From Pseudomonas graminis (GTDB lineage Bacteria; Pseudomonadota; Gammaproteobacteria; Pseudomonadales; Pseudomonadaceae), in assembly GCF_004364335.1 (NCBI RefSeq), contig NZ_SOCR01000009.1:190611-254610 (forward strand): 64,000 nt of DNA, given 5' to 3'. The notes beneath the pieces were generated by a model, which was not told the origin of the DNA, did no database searches, and saw nothing but the letters and a program-made list of their open reading frames with translations. Of the stretch, positions 1-8,645 are shown one piece after another. How positions within the stretch are numbered: the first letter of the stretch is position 1; each line of letters starts with the position of its first letter. Both the position numbers and the translations under genes were made by a program.

Positions 1-855
1 GCCTGCTTCGGCTTCAGCCAGGTGTTCAGTGGCCGGGCGGCTTACCTGCACACGGGTGCGATCATCGGCACGATCATGGTCGGCAACGTGCTGCGCATCA
101 TCATGCCGGCCCAGCGAGCATTGGTCGCCGCCATCGCCGAGAACCGCACGCCGGATCCATCGCTGCCCGCCAAAGGCCTGCTGCGTTCACGGCACAACAA
201 CTACTTCACCCTGCCGGTGCTGTTCATCATGATCAGCAACCACTTCCCGAGCACCTATGGCAGTCAGTACAACTGGCTGGTCCTCGCCGGGATCGCGGTG
301 TGTGCGGTGCTGGTCCGGCACTTCTTCAACACCCGTCACAACAGCCACAAATACGCCTGGGCCCTGCCGGTTGGCGCGCTGGGGATGATGTGTCTGGCCT
401 ACGTCACAGGTCCTGCGCAAATATCTCGCGGCCCGGACGTGGCGGAGAAAATCCAGTATCAGCCACTGCCGGGCACGGCCATTGGCGGTCATCGCGCTGA
501 TGAGCCGAAGCCTGAAGTCGCGCCAGCGCCTGCTCCGGCTGCGGCAGCTGCAGCAACCGCCGAAGCGCAACCGGCGCAAGCCAGCACCGGTGGCGTGGAT
601 TTCGAGAAGGTCCACAGCGTGATTCAGGAACGCTGCACCGTCTGCCACTCCGCCAAACCCACCAGCCCGCTGTTCAGCAGCGCGCCGGCCGGGATCATGT
701 TCGACACCCCGCAGCAGATCCAGCAACTCGCCCCGCGCATTCAGGCCCAGGCCGTGACCGCGCAGATCATGCCGCTGGGCAACATCACCCAGATGACCCA
801 ACAGGAACGTGACCTGCTGGGGCAATGGATCGATAAAGGGGCGCAGACGAACTGA
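1..855 (+). CDS. puuD: Urate hydroxylase PuuD, C-terminal part (cut by window start)
   Basis: The reading frame is open from base 1, so the true start lies outside the window; 284 residues remain. The first half has about four hydrophobic membrane segments. It is followed by an Ala/Pro-rich linker and a C-terminal cytochrome c domain with a CTVCH heme-attachment motif near fragment residue 212 and a candidate axial Met in QIMPLGN near residue 257. This architecture is that of the membrane-bound urate oxidase of bacteria, which oxidises uric acid to 5-hydroxyisourate and passes electrons to the cytochrome chain. The purine permease gene directly downstream supports the call. The missing N-terminus cannot be judged. 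Confidence 0.85.
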   Translation, partial: ACFGFSQVFSGRAAYLHTGAIIGTIMVGNVLRIIMPAQRALVAAIAENRTPDPSLPAKGLLRSRHNNYFTLPVLFIMISNHFPSTYGSQYNWLVLAGIAVCAVLVRHFFNTRHNSHKYAWALPVGALGMMCLAYVTGPAQISRGPDVAEKIQYQPLPGTAIGGHRADEPKPEVAPAPAPAAAAAATAEAQPAQASTGGVDFEKVHSVIQERCTVCHSAKPTSPLFSSAPAGIMFDTPQQIQQLAPRIQAQAVTAQIMPLGNITQMTQQERDLLGQWIDKGAQTN

Positions 856-996
856 AGTCAGCTGCAAGCTTCAAGCAGCAAGCCACAAGTTAAAAGCAGT
901 ACGCGATCGGCTTTAGCTTGAGGCTTGCCGCTTGAAGCTTGCTGCTTCCACCGATTCAAAGCTTCAACCCCACAATAAGAACAAATGAGGTGTTGC

Positions 997-2352
997 ATGT
1001 CCGAGTCAACTCACGCGCGCATTCCTGCCGCGCCGCCACGACAGCCCCTGCCCTTGCTGCAACTGATTCTGGTGGGCGTGCAACACGTCCTGTTGATGTA
1101 CGGAGGTGCCGTGGCGGTGCCGCTGATCATCGGCCAGGCCGCCGGGCTTTCCCGGGAAGACATCGCCTTTTTGATCAACGCCGACCTGCTGGTCGCCGGC
1201 ATCGCCACGGTGGTGCAGTCCCTGGGCATCGGTCCGCTGGGTATTCGCATGCCGATCATGATGGGCGCCAGTTTCGCCGCCGTCGGCAGCATGGTGGCGA
1301 TGGCCGGGATGAGCGGCGTCGGCCTGCCGGGGATCTTCGGCGCGACCATCGCGGCGGGTTTCTTCGGCATGCTGATCGCGCCGTTCATGTCGAAAATCGT
1401 ACGTTTCTTCCCGCCACTGGTGACCGGTACCGTGATCACCTCCATCGGCCTGTCGCTGTTCCCCGTGGCGGTCAACTGGGCGGGTGGCGGCAGCAAGGCG
1501 GTGAGCTTCGGTAACCCGATCTACCTCGGCGTCGCCGGGCTGGTGTTGCTGACGATTCTGCTGATCAACCGCTTCATGCGCGGGTTCTGGGTGAACATCT
1601 CCGTGCTGATCGGCATGGGCCTGGGCTACATCCTCTCCGGTTTCATTGGCATGGTCGACCTCAGTGGTCTGGGTCAGGCCGAATGGCTGAAGGTGGTCAC
1701 GCCCCTGCACTTCGGCATGCCGCAATTCAGCCTCGCGCCGATCCTGTCGATGTGCCTGGTGGTGGTGATTATCTTCGTCGAATCCACCGGCATGTTCCTC
1801 GCCCTGGGCAAGATCACCGACCGTGAAGTCACCCCGGGCATGTTGCGCCGGGGTCTGCTCTGCGACGCCGCCGCCTCGTTTCTCGCGGGCTTTCTCAACA
1901 CCTTCACCCATTCCTCGTTTGCGCAGAACATCGGCCTGGTGCAGATGACTGGCGTGCGCTGCCGCTCGGTGACCATCGTCGCGGGCGGGTTTCTCATCGT
2001 GCTCAGCCTGTTGCCGAAAGCGGCGTATCTGGTGGCCTCGATTCCGCCTGCGGTACTGGGCGGCGCGGCCATCGCCATGTTCGGCATGGTCGCCGCCACC
2101 GGGATCAAGATCCTTCAGGAAGCGGACATCTCCGATCGGCGCAATCAGCTGTTGGTCGCGGTGAGCATCGGCATGGGCCTGATCCCGGTGGTGCGACCGG
2201 AGTTCTTCAGCCAGCTGCCGCAGTGGATGGGGCCGATCACCCACAGCGGCATCGCCATGGCGACATTGAGCGCGGTGTTGTTGAACCTGCTGTTCAACGT
2301 GCTCGGCGGTGCCGAGCGGGCGGCGATGACCGGGCCGCTGCATTCACACTGA
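997..2352 (+). CDS. uacT: Uric acid/xanthine permease, NCS2 family
   Basis: The protein is 451 residues long, with about twelve to fourteen hydrophobic segments. It has the nucleobase:cation symporter-2 hallmark QNIGLVQMTGV in the C-terminal half and a conserved GASFAAVGSM stretch near residue 90. NCS2 proteins import xanthine, uric acid or uracil with protons. The neighbouring urate oxidase makes uric acid the likeliest substrate; this is inference from context. The start at 997 is chosen over an in-frame ATG at 985 because a GAGG ribosome-binding sequence lies at 987-990, six bases before it. About 140 bases separate it from puuD. Confidence 0.85.
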   Translation: MSESTHARIPAAPPRQPLPLLQLILVGVQHVLLMYGGAVAVPLIIGQAAGLSREDIAFLINADLLVAGIATVVQSLGIGPLGIRMPIMMGASFAAVGSMVAMAGMSGVGLPGIFGATIAAGFFGMLIAPFMSKIVRFFPPLVTGTVITSIGLSLFPVAVNWAGGGSKAVSFGNPIYLGVAGLVLLTILLINRFMRGFWVNISVLIGMGLGYILSGFIGMVDLSGLGQAEWLKVVTPLHFGMPQFSLAPILSMCLVVVIIFVESTGMFLALGKITDREVTPGMLRRGLLCDAAASFLAGFLNTFTHSSFAQNIGLVQMTGVRCRSVTIVAGGFLIVLSLLPKAAYLVASIPPAVLGGAAIAMFGMVAATGIKILQEADISDRRNQLLVAVSIGMGLIPVVRPEFFSQLPQWMGPITHSGIAMATLSAVLLNLLFNVLGGAERAAMTGPLHSH

Positions 2353-2585
2353 GGGGTGCCCTGTTTTCGACGGGAGTGCTCCGTCACAGAGCACTTGAGC
2401 ACGGCTGCGCGAGTCAGTATCCTCCGCCGCCGCTCGAATTCAGTCCAATAACAACACTGCAACTAACCTGACTGACCGGACAACTCTCCGATCAGCCCTT
2501 GCATCTTCCAACCGGCATCGATAAATCGACCCATCGACTGTTCTTTAAACAGCCGGCAGGACTTTTTTGTCTTTTTTCAAGGTGT

Positions 2586-2601
2586 TGGCTCAGCTCTTGC
2601 T
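2586..2601 (+). promoter_or_regulatory. Sigma-54 type -24/-12 promoter for the Tsx-like gene
   Basis: The 16 bases TGGCTCAGCTCTTGCT match the RpoN consensus TGGCACGNNNNTTGCW, with GG and GC separated by ten bases and a perfect TTGCT at -12. It lies about 108 bases before the tsx-like start codon. The rest of 2353-2709 contains no gene. Purine use as nitrogen source is often under NtrC/RpoN, so the site fits the pathway. No activator site was clearly recognised. Confidence 0.6.
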
Positions 2602-2709
2602 ATCCACTCAAAGCTGACCAGACAGACAACTTAGTTAATTAAAACCAAGGCGCCATAACAGAGCGTCAGTTCGCAAAAAACCACGACGTCAATCCAAGGG
2701 AGTATTTAC

Positions 2710-3498
2710 ATGAATCGCACGCTTTCCTGCCTGATGGCCGCCAGCAGCCTGCTCGCTGCCGCCCCGGCCATGTCGGGTGATCTGCTGCAGTGGCAGAGCA
2801 ACAGCCTGACTTACCTCTACGGCAAGAACTTCGCCGTGAACCCTGAGAACCAGCAGACGTTCACCTACGAACATGCCGACGGCTGGAAATACGGCGATAA
2901 CTTCGTCTTCCTCGATTACATCAGCTACAACGGCAAGAAAGACGCAGGCGTTGGCAATGCAACTACGTACGGGGAAATCTCCCCTCGCCTGTCCATGGGC
3001 AAGATCTTCGATCAGAAATTCCAGCTGGGCCCTATCACTGACGTATTGCTGGCAACCACTTATGAGTTTGGCGAAGGCGATGTCGAGTCGTACCTCATCG
3101 GCCCGGGTTTTGACTTGAAGATCCCCGGCTTCGATTATTTCCAGCTGAACTTCTACAAGCGTTACAACGACGGTCACCGCGCCGGTTACGGCGCCTGGCA
3201 GATCACGCCGGTGTGGTCTTACACCATTCCGGTGGGCAAGTCCGACATTCTTATCGACGGTTTCATGGACTGGGTCGTGGACAACAAACAGTCCAACAGC
3301 AAAGGCGATTACCACTCCAACCTGCACTTCAACCCGCAGATCAAATACGACCTGGGCAAGGCGCTTAATCTGCCGGATCGGCAGTTGTACGTGGGCGTCG
3401 AGTACGACTACTGGAGCAACAAGTACGGCATTAACGACACGCGCTCTTTCGATACCGACCAGAACACCGCCAGTTTGCTGGTGAAAGTGTTCTTCTGA
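2710..3498 (+). CDS. Tsx-like outer-membrane nucleoside channel
   Basis: This 262-residue protein has an N-terminal signal peptide of about 22 residues (MNRTLSCLMAASSLLAAAPA). Alternating aromatic/polar beta-strand segments follow, and it ends in Phe (LVKVFF) as outer-membrane barrel proteins do. The pattern (LLQWQSNSLTYLYGKNF near the mature N-terminus and several W/Y-rich strands) is that of the Tsx/OmpK family of nucleoside-specific porins. A good AAGGGAG ribosome-binding site precedes the ATG. Together with PuuD and the permease it makes an uptake-to-oxidation route for nucleosides and purines. Exact substrate is not visible. Confidence 0.8.
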   Translation: MNRTLSCLMAASSLLAAAPAMSGDLLQWQSNSLTYLYGKNFAVNPENQQTFTYEHADGWKYGDNFVFLDYISYNGKKDAGVGNATTYGEISPRLSMGKIFDQKFQLGPITDVLLATTYEFGEGDVESYLIGPGFDLKIPGFDYFQLNFYKRYNDGHRAGYGAWQITPVWSYTIPVGKSDILIDGFMDWVVDNKQSNSKGDYHSNLHFNPQIKYDLGKALNLPDRQLYVGVEYDYWSNKYGINDTRSFDTDQNTASLLVKVFF

Positions 3499-3708
3499 TC
3501 GCCGCGACGCGGGGCTGACGGGACGCCCCATTGGCCGTTGGCACGAGGCGTCCACTGCAGAATGTCCGGAGCATTGCGTTCCGGGCAATTCATGCGTTTT
3601 TCATTTTGATACGACCGATTTTTAACTTCCGCTCCGGGATCATGGGCACCGTCGGCCACTGTCGGGCAGACACTCGAACCTTCCTGTCTGAACCACCCGG
3701 TAATCACA

Positions 3709-4467
3709 ATGAACAAACTTCCGCAGATAACGCTCGCGTTCTGGGTCATGAAAATCTGTGCCACCACGTTAGGCGAAACAGCAGGCGACTTGCTGTCGAT
3801 GACCCTCAACGTTGGCTATCTGATCAGCTCCCTTATTCTGATCAGCGTGTTCGTCGTCACGCTCATCACGCAACTGGCCTCCAAACGCTATAACCCGGCG
3901 CTGTACTGGTTAGTGATTCTTTCCACCAGCACGGCGGGCACCACCATGTCCGACTTCATGGACCGTACGCTGGGCCTTGGTTATGCGGCGGGTTCGGCGA
4001 TTCTCGTGGCGATCCTGCTGGCGATCTTCTCGGCCTGGTACTGGAGCGAACGGTCTTTGTCGGTCAGCCGCGTCACCACGCTGAAGGCCGAGCTGTTCTA
4101 CTGGTTCGCGATCCTGTTCTCCAACACCCTGGGCACTGCGCTGGGGGACTTCCTGGCGGACGACTCGGGGTTGGGTTTCATGGGCGGGGCACTGCTGATC
4201 GGCTCGGCGATTGCCGTGGTCGTGGTGCTTCACTACACCACCCGATTGTCTTCGGTGGCGTTGTTCTGGATCGCGTTCGTGTTGACTCGCCCGTTCGGGG
4301 CGACATTGGGAGACGTGCTGACCAAACCCCATGAAAAAGGCGGGCTGGACTTCGGCACGGTGGGTTCTTCGATGGTACTGCTGAGCATTCTGGTGCTGCT
4401 GGTGGGCACCGCGATGTACTACAACCGCAGGCCCGCGCCGGCCTATGCGGCGATCAGCGACAAGTAA
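3709..4467 (+). CDS. COG4705-type membrane protein with fourfold internal repeat
   Basis: The protein has 252 residues and about eight hydrophobic segments. A motif recurs four times: TLGETAGDLL (near residue 20), TTMSDFMD (77), NTLGTALGDFL (139) and PFGATLGDVL (195). Each is followed by a Gly-rich stretch such as GLGYAAGSAIL and then another membrane helix, giving a repeating module of about 60 residues. Proteins of this kind are known as uncharacterised membrane-anchored COG4705 proteins. Biochemical function is not established to my knowledge. The conserved Asp in each repeat suggests a pore or ion-binding role, which is inference. No operon partner is visible. Confidence 0.7.
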   Translation: MNKLPQITLAFWVMKICATTLGETAGDLLSMTLNVGYLISSLILISVFVVTLITQLASKRYNPALYWLVILSTSTAGTTMSDFMDRTLGLGYAAGSAILVAILLAIFSAWYWSERSLSVSRVTTLKAELFYWFAILFSNTLGTALGDFLADDSGLGFMGGALLIGSAIAVVVVLHYTTRLSSVALFWIAFVLTRPFGATLGDVLTKPHEKGGLDFGTVGSSMVLLSILVLLVGTAMYYNRRPAPAYAAISDK

Positions 4468-4580
4468 GGGCACGCGCTCAATCAAACCAAGGCGCGCTTG
4501 CCTGGGACCGAAGCACTTCAACCCTCGCTACACAGGCTGACGTTCAACGGTCACAGGCAAACGCGGCCAGGGTCACGTGC

Positions 4581-4805
4581 TCAGGAATGCCCTTCCCACG
4601 GCAGCGGTTTGCCCGCTCGCACCCTCGCGTTCAGCGAGCGCAACAGGTCGAGGGGATCACGGTCTTTCATCGCATGACTCTGCTCGTCGACCCAGGTCAT
4701 GACCTGCTGCCGGTCGAGTGTCGGCCGGCGGTGCAGGATTTCCACCAGCTGCCGCTCGCAATGCTGGGCATACGCAACGACGCTGGAAAACAATGGGCTG
4801 TTCAT
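4581..4805 (-). CDS. Small hypothetical protein
   Basis: This is a 74-residue minus-strand frame that starts with ATG at 4805, preceded by a weak GAGG about ten bases upstream. The sequence is soluble, fairly charged and contains no motif I recognise; the middle reads like an amphipathic helical protein. It lies alone between the COG4705 gene and the divergent TetR gene. A longer plus-strand frame (4587-4862) overlaps it and is less convincing. It may be a real small protein, but support is limited to composition and start context. Confidence 0.4.
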   Translation of the reverse strand: MNSPLFSSVVAYAQHCERQLVEILHRRPTLDRQQVMTWVDEQSHAMKDRDPLDLLRSLNARVRAGKPLPWEGHS

Positions 4806-5058
4806 GCTGCCAACACCTCGCCACCGAATACGCGTTCAGCCTTGATAAGGCGCCAGTTCTGATAGTGCTGCTTTGGTGATGCTCCCGGTACTACTGTCGT
4901 TACAACCATCCGCCACACAATAGCACTGGCGCGCCTTCGGGACAGCGGCAAGCCGGTGCGGGAAAGGGATGTCGTTGCATGGCAGAGGCAATGTTGAGCC
5001 TGCGGCGAGGCCGGTGCTAACATTCGCCACCGCCGAGCAGGCAAGGACATACCGGTTT

Positions 5059-5667
5059 ATGAGCAGCATCCGCGAGCGCAACAAAGAACTGATCCTGCGC
5101 GCAGCCAGTGAAGAATTTGCCGATAAAGGATTCGCCGCCAGCAAGACCAGCGACATCGCCGCCAAGGCAGGTGTGCCCAAGCCCAATGTCTATTACTACT
5201 TCAAATCGAAGGACAACCTGTACCGCGAGGTGCTCGAAAGCATCATCGAGCCGATCATGCAGGCGTCGACGCCGTTCAATCGTGAGGGGGTGCCGGCTGA
5301 AGTGTTGACGAGCTACATCCGCTCGAAGATTCGCATCTCCCGCGACCTGCCCTTCGCTTCAAAGGTGTTTGCCAGCGAGATCATGCATGGCGCGCCACAC
5401 CTGACGTCCGAGCAAGTGGAGCAGCTCAACGGCCAGGCCAGGCACAACATCGAGTGCATCCAGGGCTGGATCGACGATGGCCTGATCGCGCCAATCGACC
5501 CCCATCATCTGATGTTCAGCATCTGGGCCGCGACCCAGACCTACGCCGACTTCGACTGGCAGATTTCAACGGTGACGGGTAAAGCCAGCCTGGACGACGC
5601 CGATTATGAAGCGGCCGCCCAAACCATCATCCGGCTGGTGCTCAAAGGGTGTGAGCCTGACCGCTGA
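5059..5667 (+). CDS. TetR-family transcriptional regulator (RutR-like)
   Basis: The protein has 202 residues. The N-terminal helix-turn-helix occupies residues 10-60 (EEFADKGFAASKTSDIAAKAG followed by VPKPNVYYYFKSKDNLY), the classic TetR pattern. The C-terminal part (PFASKVFASEIMHGAPHL, WAATQTYADFDWQ) resembles the RutR/YcdC C-terminal domain, whose founding member controls pyrimidine and purine degradation. The start at 5059 is favoured over one 30 codons upstream because homologues begin just before the HTH. Its target is unknown; the purine genes to the left are a plausible but untested target. Confidence 0.8.
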   Translation: MSSIRERNKELILRAASEEFADKGFAASKTSDIAAKAGVPKPNVYYYFKSKDNLYREVLESIIEPIMQASTPFNREGVPAEVLTSYIRSKIRISRDLPFASKVFASEIMHGAPHLTSEQVEQLNGQARHNIECIQGWIDDGLIAPIDPHHLMFSIWAATQTYADFDWQISTVTGKASLDDADYEAAAQTIIRLVLKGCEPDR

Positions 5668-5669
5668 GG

Positions 5670-6068
5670 CTACTGGCTGTCGTGTTTGTCGTAGCCCAAG
5701 GCCTTGTTAACGCCCTGCAAGAGCTGGCCAAAGCTCCAGGGCTTGCGAATGAACACGACCGGGTGGACGACGCCAGAGCTCTCGGGTGTCTCGTGACCTG
5801 ACATGATCAGGATCGGGATGTGCGGGTATTTGTTGCCGGACAGGTTCGCCAGATCGGCACCGTTCAACTGACCCGGCATCAGGATATCGGTGAGGAGGAG
5901 CGCCACGTCGTCCGAGTTGCTCTCGAGGTACTTCGCAGCCTCGTCGGCACTCTCCAGCGCAAAGGTCTTGAAATCTTCATCCTCGAGGATCTCGCAGACG
6001 AAATCGCGAATGATTTCCTCGTCCTCAACTACCAGAATGAGTCTTTTGTTCGGTACGTCTGCTGCCAT
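5670..6068 (-). CDS. Single-domain response regulator
   Basis: This 132-residue protein consists of one receiver domain. The acidic pair EDEE follows the first beta strand, the phosphoacceptor Asp lies in LLLTDILMPGQ, the conserved Thr/Ser position is IMSGHE, and Lys is in FIRKPW. No output domain is present, so it probably acts by protein contact or as a phosphate sink. The frame is open far upstream, but similarity to receivers begins at the ATG at 6068, and the upstream part overlaps a candidate RNA gene. It converges with the TetR gene two bases away. The cognate kinase is not in the window. Confidence 0.8.
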   Translation of the reverse strand: MAADVPNKRLILVVEDEEIIRDFVCEILEDEDFKTFALESADEAAKYLESNSDDVALLLTDILMPGQLNGADLANLSGNKYPHIPILIMSGHETPESSGVVHPVVFIRKPWSFGQLLQGVNKALGYDKHDSQ

Positions 6069-6248
6069 TTGCGCCACATCCACAATAATTATTTCCCATG
6101 CCTGCCCGGCCGGCCCTGTCCTGGACTCGGGTGTAGTCCGTACTGTGAGCAGCGCGAGCGCCGGAAATTCCATCGGGAAACAACATTTGGTCGAAACGTC
6201 GTACAGATTCGGGAAATGAATGCCTACTAAAAGGCCCTTCACCAAAGC

Positions 6249-6280
6249 CCAGGCAATAAAAAACCCGCCGAAGCGGGTTT
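6249..6280 (-). terminator. Rho-independent terminator of the candidate small RNA
   Basis: AAACCCGC and GCGGGTTT form an eight-pair stem around a CGAA/TTCG tetraloop. On the minus strand the stem is followed by TTTTTTATT. It lies about 190 bases before the response-regulator start codon, so it would end a leftward transcript before that gene. Confidence 0.8.
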
Positions 6281-6400
6281 GTGCAACACCGTCCAACTTC
6301 CTGTTGGCCGCCAATGCCTGGCAACGGTCGATCATCCTTGATCCTGCAGCGGTCCGTTGCTGCAGTTGATGGATCCAATGTACCGCGCCGAGGTGTTTCA
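6255..6400 (-). ncRNA. Candidate Rsm-type small RNA with GGA hairpins
   Basis: Reading leftward, three hairpins show GGA in the loop. They are stem 6344-6350/6359-6365 with loop AACGGACC, stem 6330-6333/6340-6343 with loop AAGGAT, and stem 6293-6297/6303-6307 with loop AGGAA. A strong intrinsic terminator follows (6261-6280, then a T-run). Seven GGA triplets occur in about 150 bases. This is the layout of RsmX/Y/Z RNAs, which titrate the RsmA/CsrA translational repressor. A TGTAAG half of the GacA box lies at 6426-6431 but the other half is poor. The 5' end is not defined. No protein gene explains 6069-6688 otherwise. Confidence 0.5.
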
Positions 6401-6688
6401 ACCTAGAGCCAAGTTCCTCAGCTCGTGTAAGCCTTTCGCTATAGCTGCATCTCATCTGACGCCGTACGAAGATATTTCTCACAGCTGATGTGGCTCAGGG
6501 ACTAGCAATTACAGATATATCCCTGCGCCACTCTCAGGTTTGTCCCCGGCAAGCCGAGACGCTTAAAGACAGCGCGTCCTCTCCCCTTCGTTTGACGGTC
6601 ATCGATGCGCTGTCGAGGCCGGTGTGCACGGCACGCTGCCCCTGAACGCCTGGCCCAATAAAAAGAACAAAGAAACGGAGTGACGATC

Positions 6689-8320
6689 ATGAATATGCGC
6701 AATCTTTCCATCAGCCGGCGCTTGTGGCTGATTCTCATCGTCGCCGTGTTGATGCTGTTTACATTGGCGGGGGCGATGCTCAAGCAGATCCACGACGATC
6801 TGTACGAAGCCAAGACCGTCAAGACCATGCACGTGGTGCAGACCGCCAGCGGCCTGCTCGACTACTACCATGGCCTGGAAACCGCCGGCACCCTGACCCG
6901 CGAGCAGGCGCAACAGCAAGCAATGGATGCCATTCGCGGGCTGCGCTACAACCAGACCGACTACTTCTGGATCAACGACCTGCGCCCGGTGATGATCATG
7001 CACCCGGCCAACCCCAAGCTGGTGGGCCAAGACCTTTCCGCCATCAAAGACCCGGACGGTTTTCAGGTCTTCAACGAAATGGTCACGCTGGCCAAGGCAA
7101 AAGGCGCGGGGATGGTCAACTACCGCTGGCCCAAGCCCGGCGCCACTGACGCGGTGGGCAAGACCTCGTACATCTCGCTGTTCGCGCCGTGGGGCTGGAT
7201 CATCGGCTCCGGCGTTTACATCGATGACGTGCAGGCCGAATTCTACAAGCAGGTGGTCAAGGCGCTGTCGATCAGTGCCGGCATCATTCTGGTCATGGCG
7301 TTGCTGTTGATTTTTATCGCACGCAGCATCGCCGGCCCGCTCAAGGCCACCGTCGAGGCAATGGCCAATATCGCCAGCGGCGAAAGCGACCTGACACGCA
7401 CCTTGGCAACCGAGGGCAACGACGAAGTCACGCAACTGGCCCGACATTTCAATGGGTTCACCGCCAAGCTGCGGCGAGTGGTCAGCGAGCTGCAGTCCTC
7501 TGCCGTGGGCCTGGGCCAGGCGTCGAGTGAGCTGGGCAGCAATGCCATTCAGGCCCAGGAGCGCAGCCAGCAGCAGTCGCTGCAGATGGAGCAGGTGGCG
7601 ACGGCGGTCAATGAGGTCACCTATGGCGTGCAGGACGTGGCGAAGAATGCCGAGCACGCCGCCAGCGAGATGCGTAACGCCGAGTCCCAGGCGCAGCAGG
7701 GTCAAGCCAACATCGACAGCAGCCTGAAGCAGATCGGGCACCTGTCCGGCACCATCGATCAGGCTGTGGAAGTGATTCGCACGCTGGCCAGCGAAAGCAC
7801 GCAGATCGGCGGGGTGCTGGAGGTGATCAGTTCGATTGCCGAGCAGACCAACCTGCTGGCGCTGAACGCCGCCATCGAAGCCGCCCGCGCCGGGGATCAG
7901 GGCCGTGGCTTCGCCGTGGTGGCAGACGAGGTACGCCTGCTGGCCCAGCGCACGCAGAAATCCACGGCGGAAATCCAGGCGATGATCGAGCGCCTGCAAG
8001 CCCATTCGGACGCTGCCGTGAAAGTGATCGCCGACAGCAGTCGTTCGTCGCAGCTGACCATCGAACAGGCCAACCTGGCGGGCCAGAGCCTGACCTCGAT
8101 CAGCCAGGCACTGCGCAACCTCAACGGCCTCAACGCCTCCATCGCCAGCGCGACCCTCGAGCAATCCCACGTGGTGGAAGACATCAACCAGAACGTCACC
8201 CAGGCGGCGCAGCTGTCCCAGAGCACGGCGGTGGCGGCGGAACAGTCCAGCGCGGCGAGCCATCAGCTCAAGGGGTTGAGTGAGCAGCTGAACGGGTTGT
8301 TGCGGCAGTTTCGGGTGTAA
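6689..8320 (+). CDS. Methyl-accepting chemotaxis protein with Cache sensor
   Basis: The 543-residue chemoreceptor has a first membrane helix at about 12-32 and a periplasmic single-Cache domain at about 40-190 with the typical DYFWINDLRPVMIMHP signature. A second membrane helix (ISAGIILVMALLLIFIA) leads into a HAMP domain and a cytoplasmic signalling hairpin whose tip reads EQTNLLALNAAIEAARAG. Single-Cache receptors commonly bind small organic acids; the ligand here is unknown. The ATG at 6689 is preceded by CGGAG eight bases upstream, which favours it over a GTG at 6680. It would signal through the CheA/CheW genes farther along the window. Confidence 0.9.
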   Translation: MNMRNLSISRRLWLILIVAVLMLFTLAGAMLKQIHDDLYEAKTVKTMHVVQTASGLLDYYHGLETAGTLTREQAQQQAMDAIRGLRYNQTDYFWINDLRPVMIMHPANPKLVGQDLSAIKDPDGFQVFNEMVTLAKAKGAGMVNYRWPKPGATDAVGKTSYISLFAPWGWIIGSGVYIDDVQAEFYKQVVKALSISAGIILVMALLLIFIARSIAGPLKATVEAMANIASGESDLTRTLATEGNDEVTQLARHFNGFTAKLRRVVSELQSSAVGLGQASSELGSNAIQAQERSQQQSLQMEQVATAVNEVTYGVQDVAKNAEHAASEMRNAESQAQQGQANIDSSLKQIGHLSGTIDQAVEVIRTLASESTQIGGVLEVISSIAEQTNLLALNAAIEAARAGDQGRGFAVVADEVRLLAQRTQKSTAEIQAMIERLQAHSDAAVKVIADSSRSSQLTIEQANLAGQSLTSISQALRNLNGLNASIASATLEQSHVVEDINQNVTQAAQLSQSTAVAAEQSSAASHQLKGLSEQLNGLLRQFRV

Positions 8321-8342
8321 CAACCAGATTGAGCCCCATAAG

Positions 8343-8570
8343 ATTTGCGGTGTAACGACTGACGCTTTCCCGGCTAAAGCCGGTCCCACAGGGGCACGCG
8401 GTGTTAGTGGGACCGGCTTTAGCCGGGAAGAAGCCAGTGTGAACGCCATCAATTTTGCGGTGTGGCGCCTGACGCTTTCCCGGCTGAAGCCGGTCCCACA
8501 GGCGTACGCGGTGTTTTCGTAGGACTGGCTTTAGCAGGGAAGAGGCCAGCATGAACGCCATCAGATGCGC
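8343..8570. repeat. Two tandem REPINs, period about 110 bases
   Basis: Each unit has a REP core (CCCGGCTAAAGCCGGTCC) and its inverted partner. The cores are joined by the same linker, and each unit starts with a TTTGCGGTGT-like flank. Unit 1 spans about 8343-8452 and unit 2 about 8453-8562; a third, truncated flank follows at 8563. The region separates the chemoreceptor gene from the channel gene and fills the 325-base gap. Confidence 0.75.
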
Positions 8571-8645
8571 GGTGCGACGCCTCAGAAGTTGCGCTCCTGA
8601 GCGCTTTGTCCCACGCTCTGCCGACCTTGCACGCGGAACGACCCC

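Noticed and set aside
1006..2343. Long antisense frame opposite the permease gene
   Set aside because: It is rich in His, Arg, Gln and Asp, typical of the complement of a high-GC membrane protein gene. The other long plus-strand frames opposite flagellar and che genes look the same.
4587..4862. Plus-strand 91-codon frame overlapping the small minus-strand gene
   Set aside because: No recognisable motif and a composition like shadow frames; the minus-strand frame is the better candidate, though neither is certain.
6426..6443. Complete GacA upstream box (TGTAAG-N6-CTTACA)
   Set aside because: Only the TGTAAG half is intact; the other half matches three of six bases, so it is mentioned as weak support only.
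6069..6482. N-terminal extension of the response regulator to 6482
   Set aside because: The extra residues have no similarity to receivers and run through a terminator and the GGA-hairpin RNA region.
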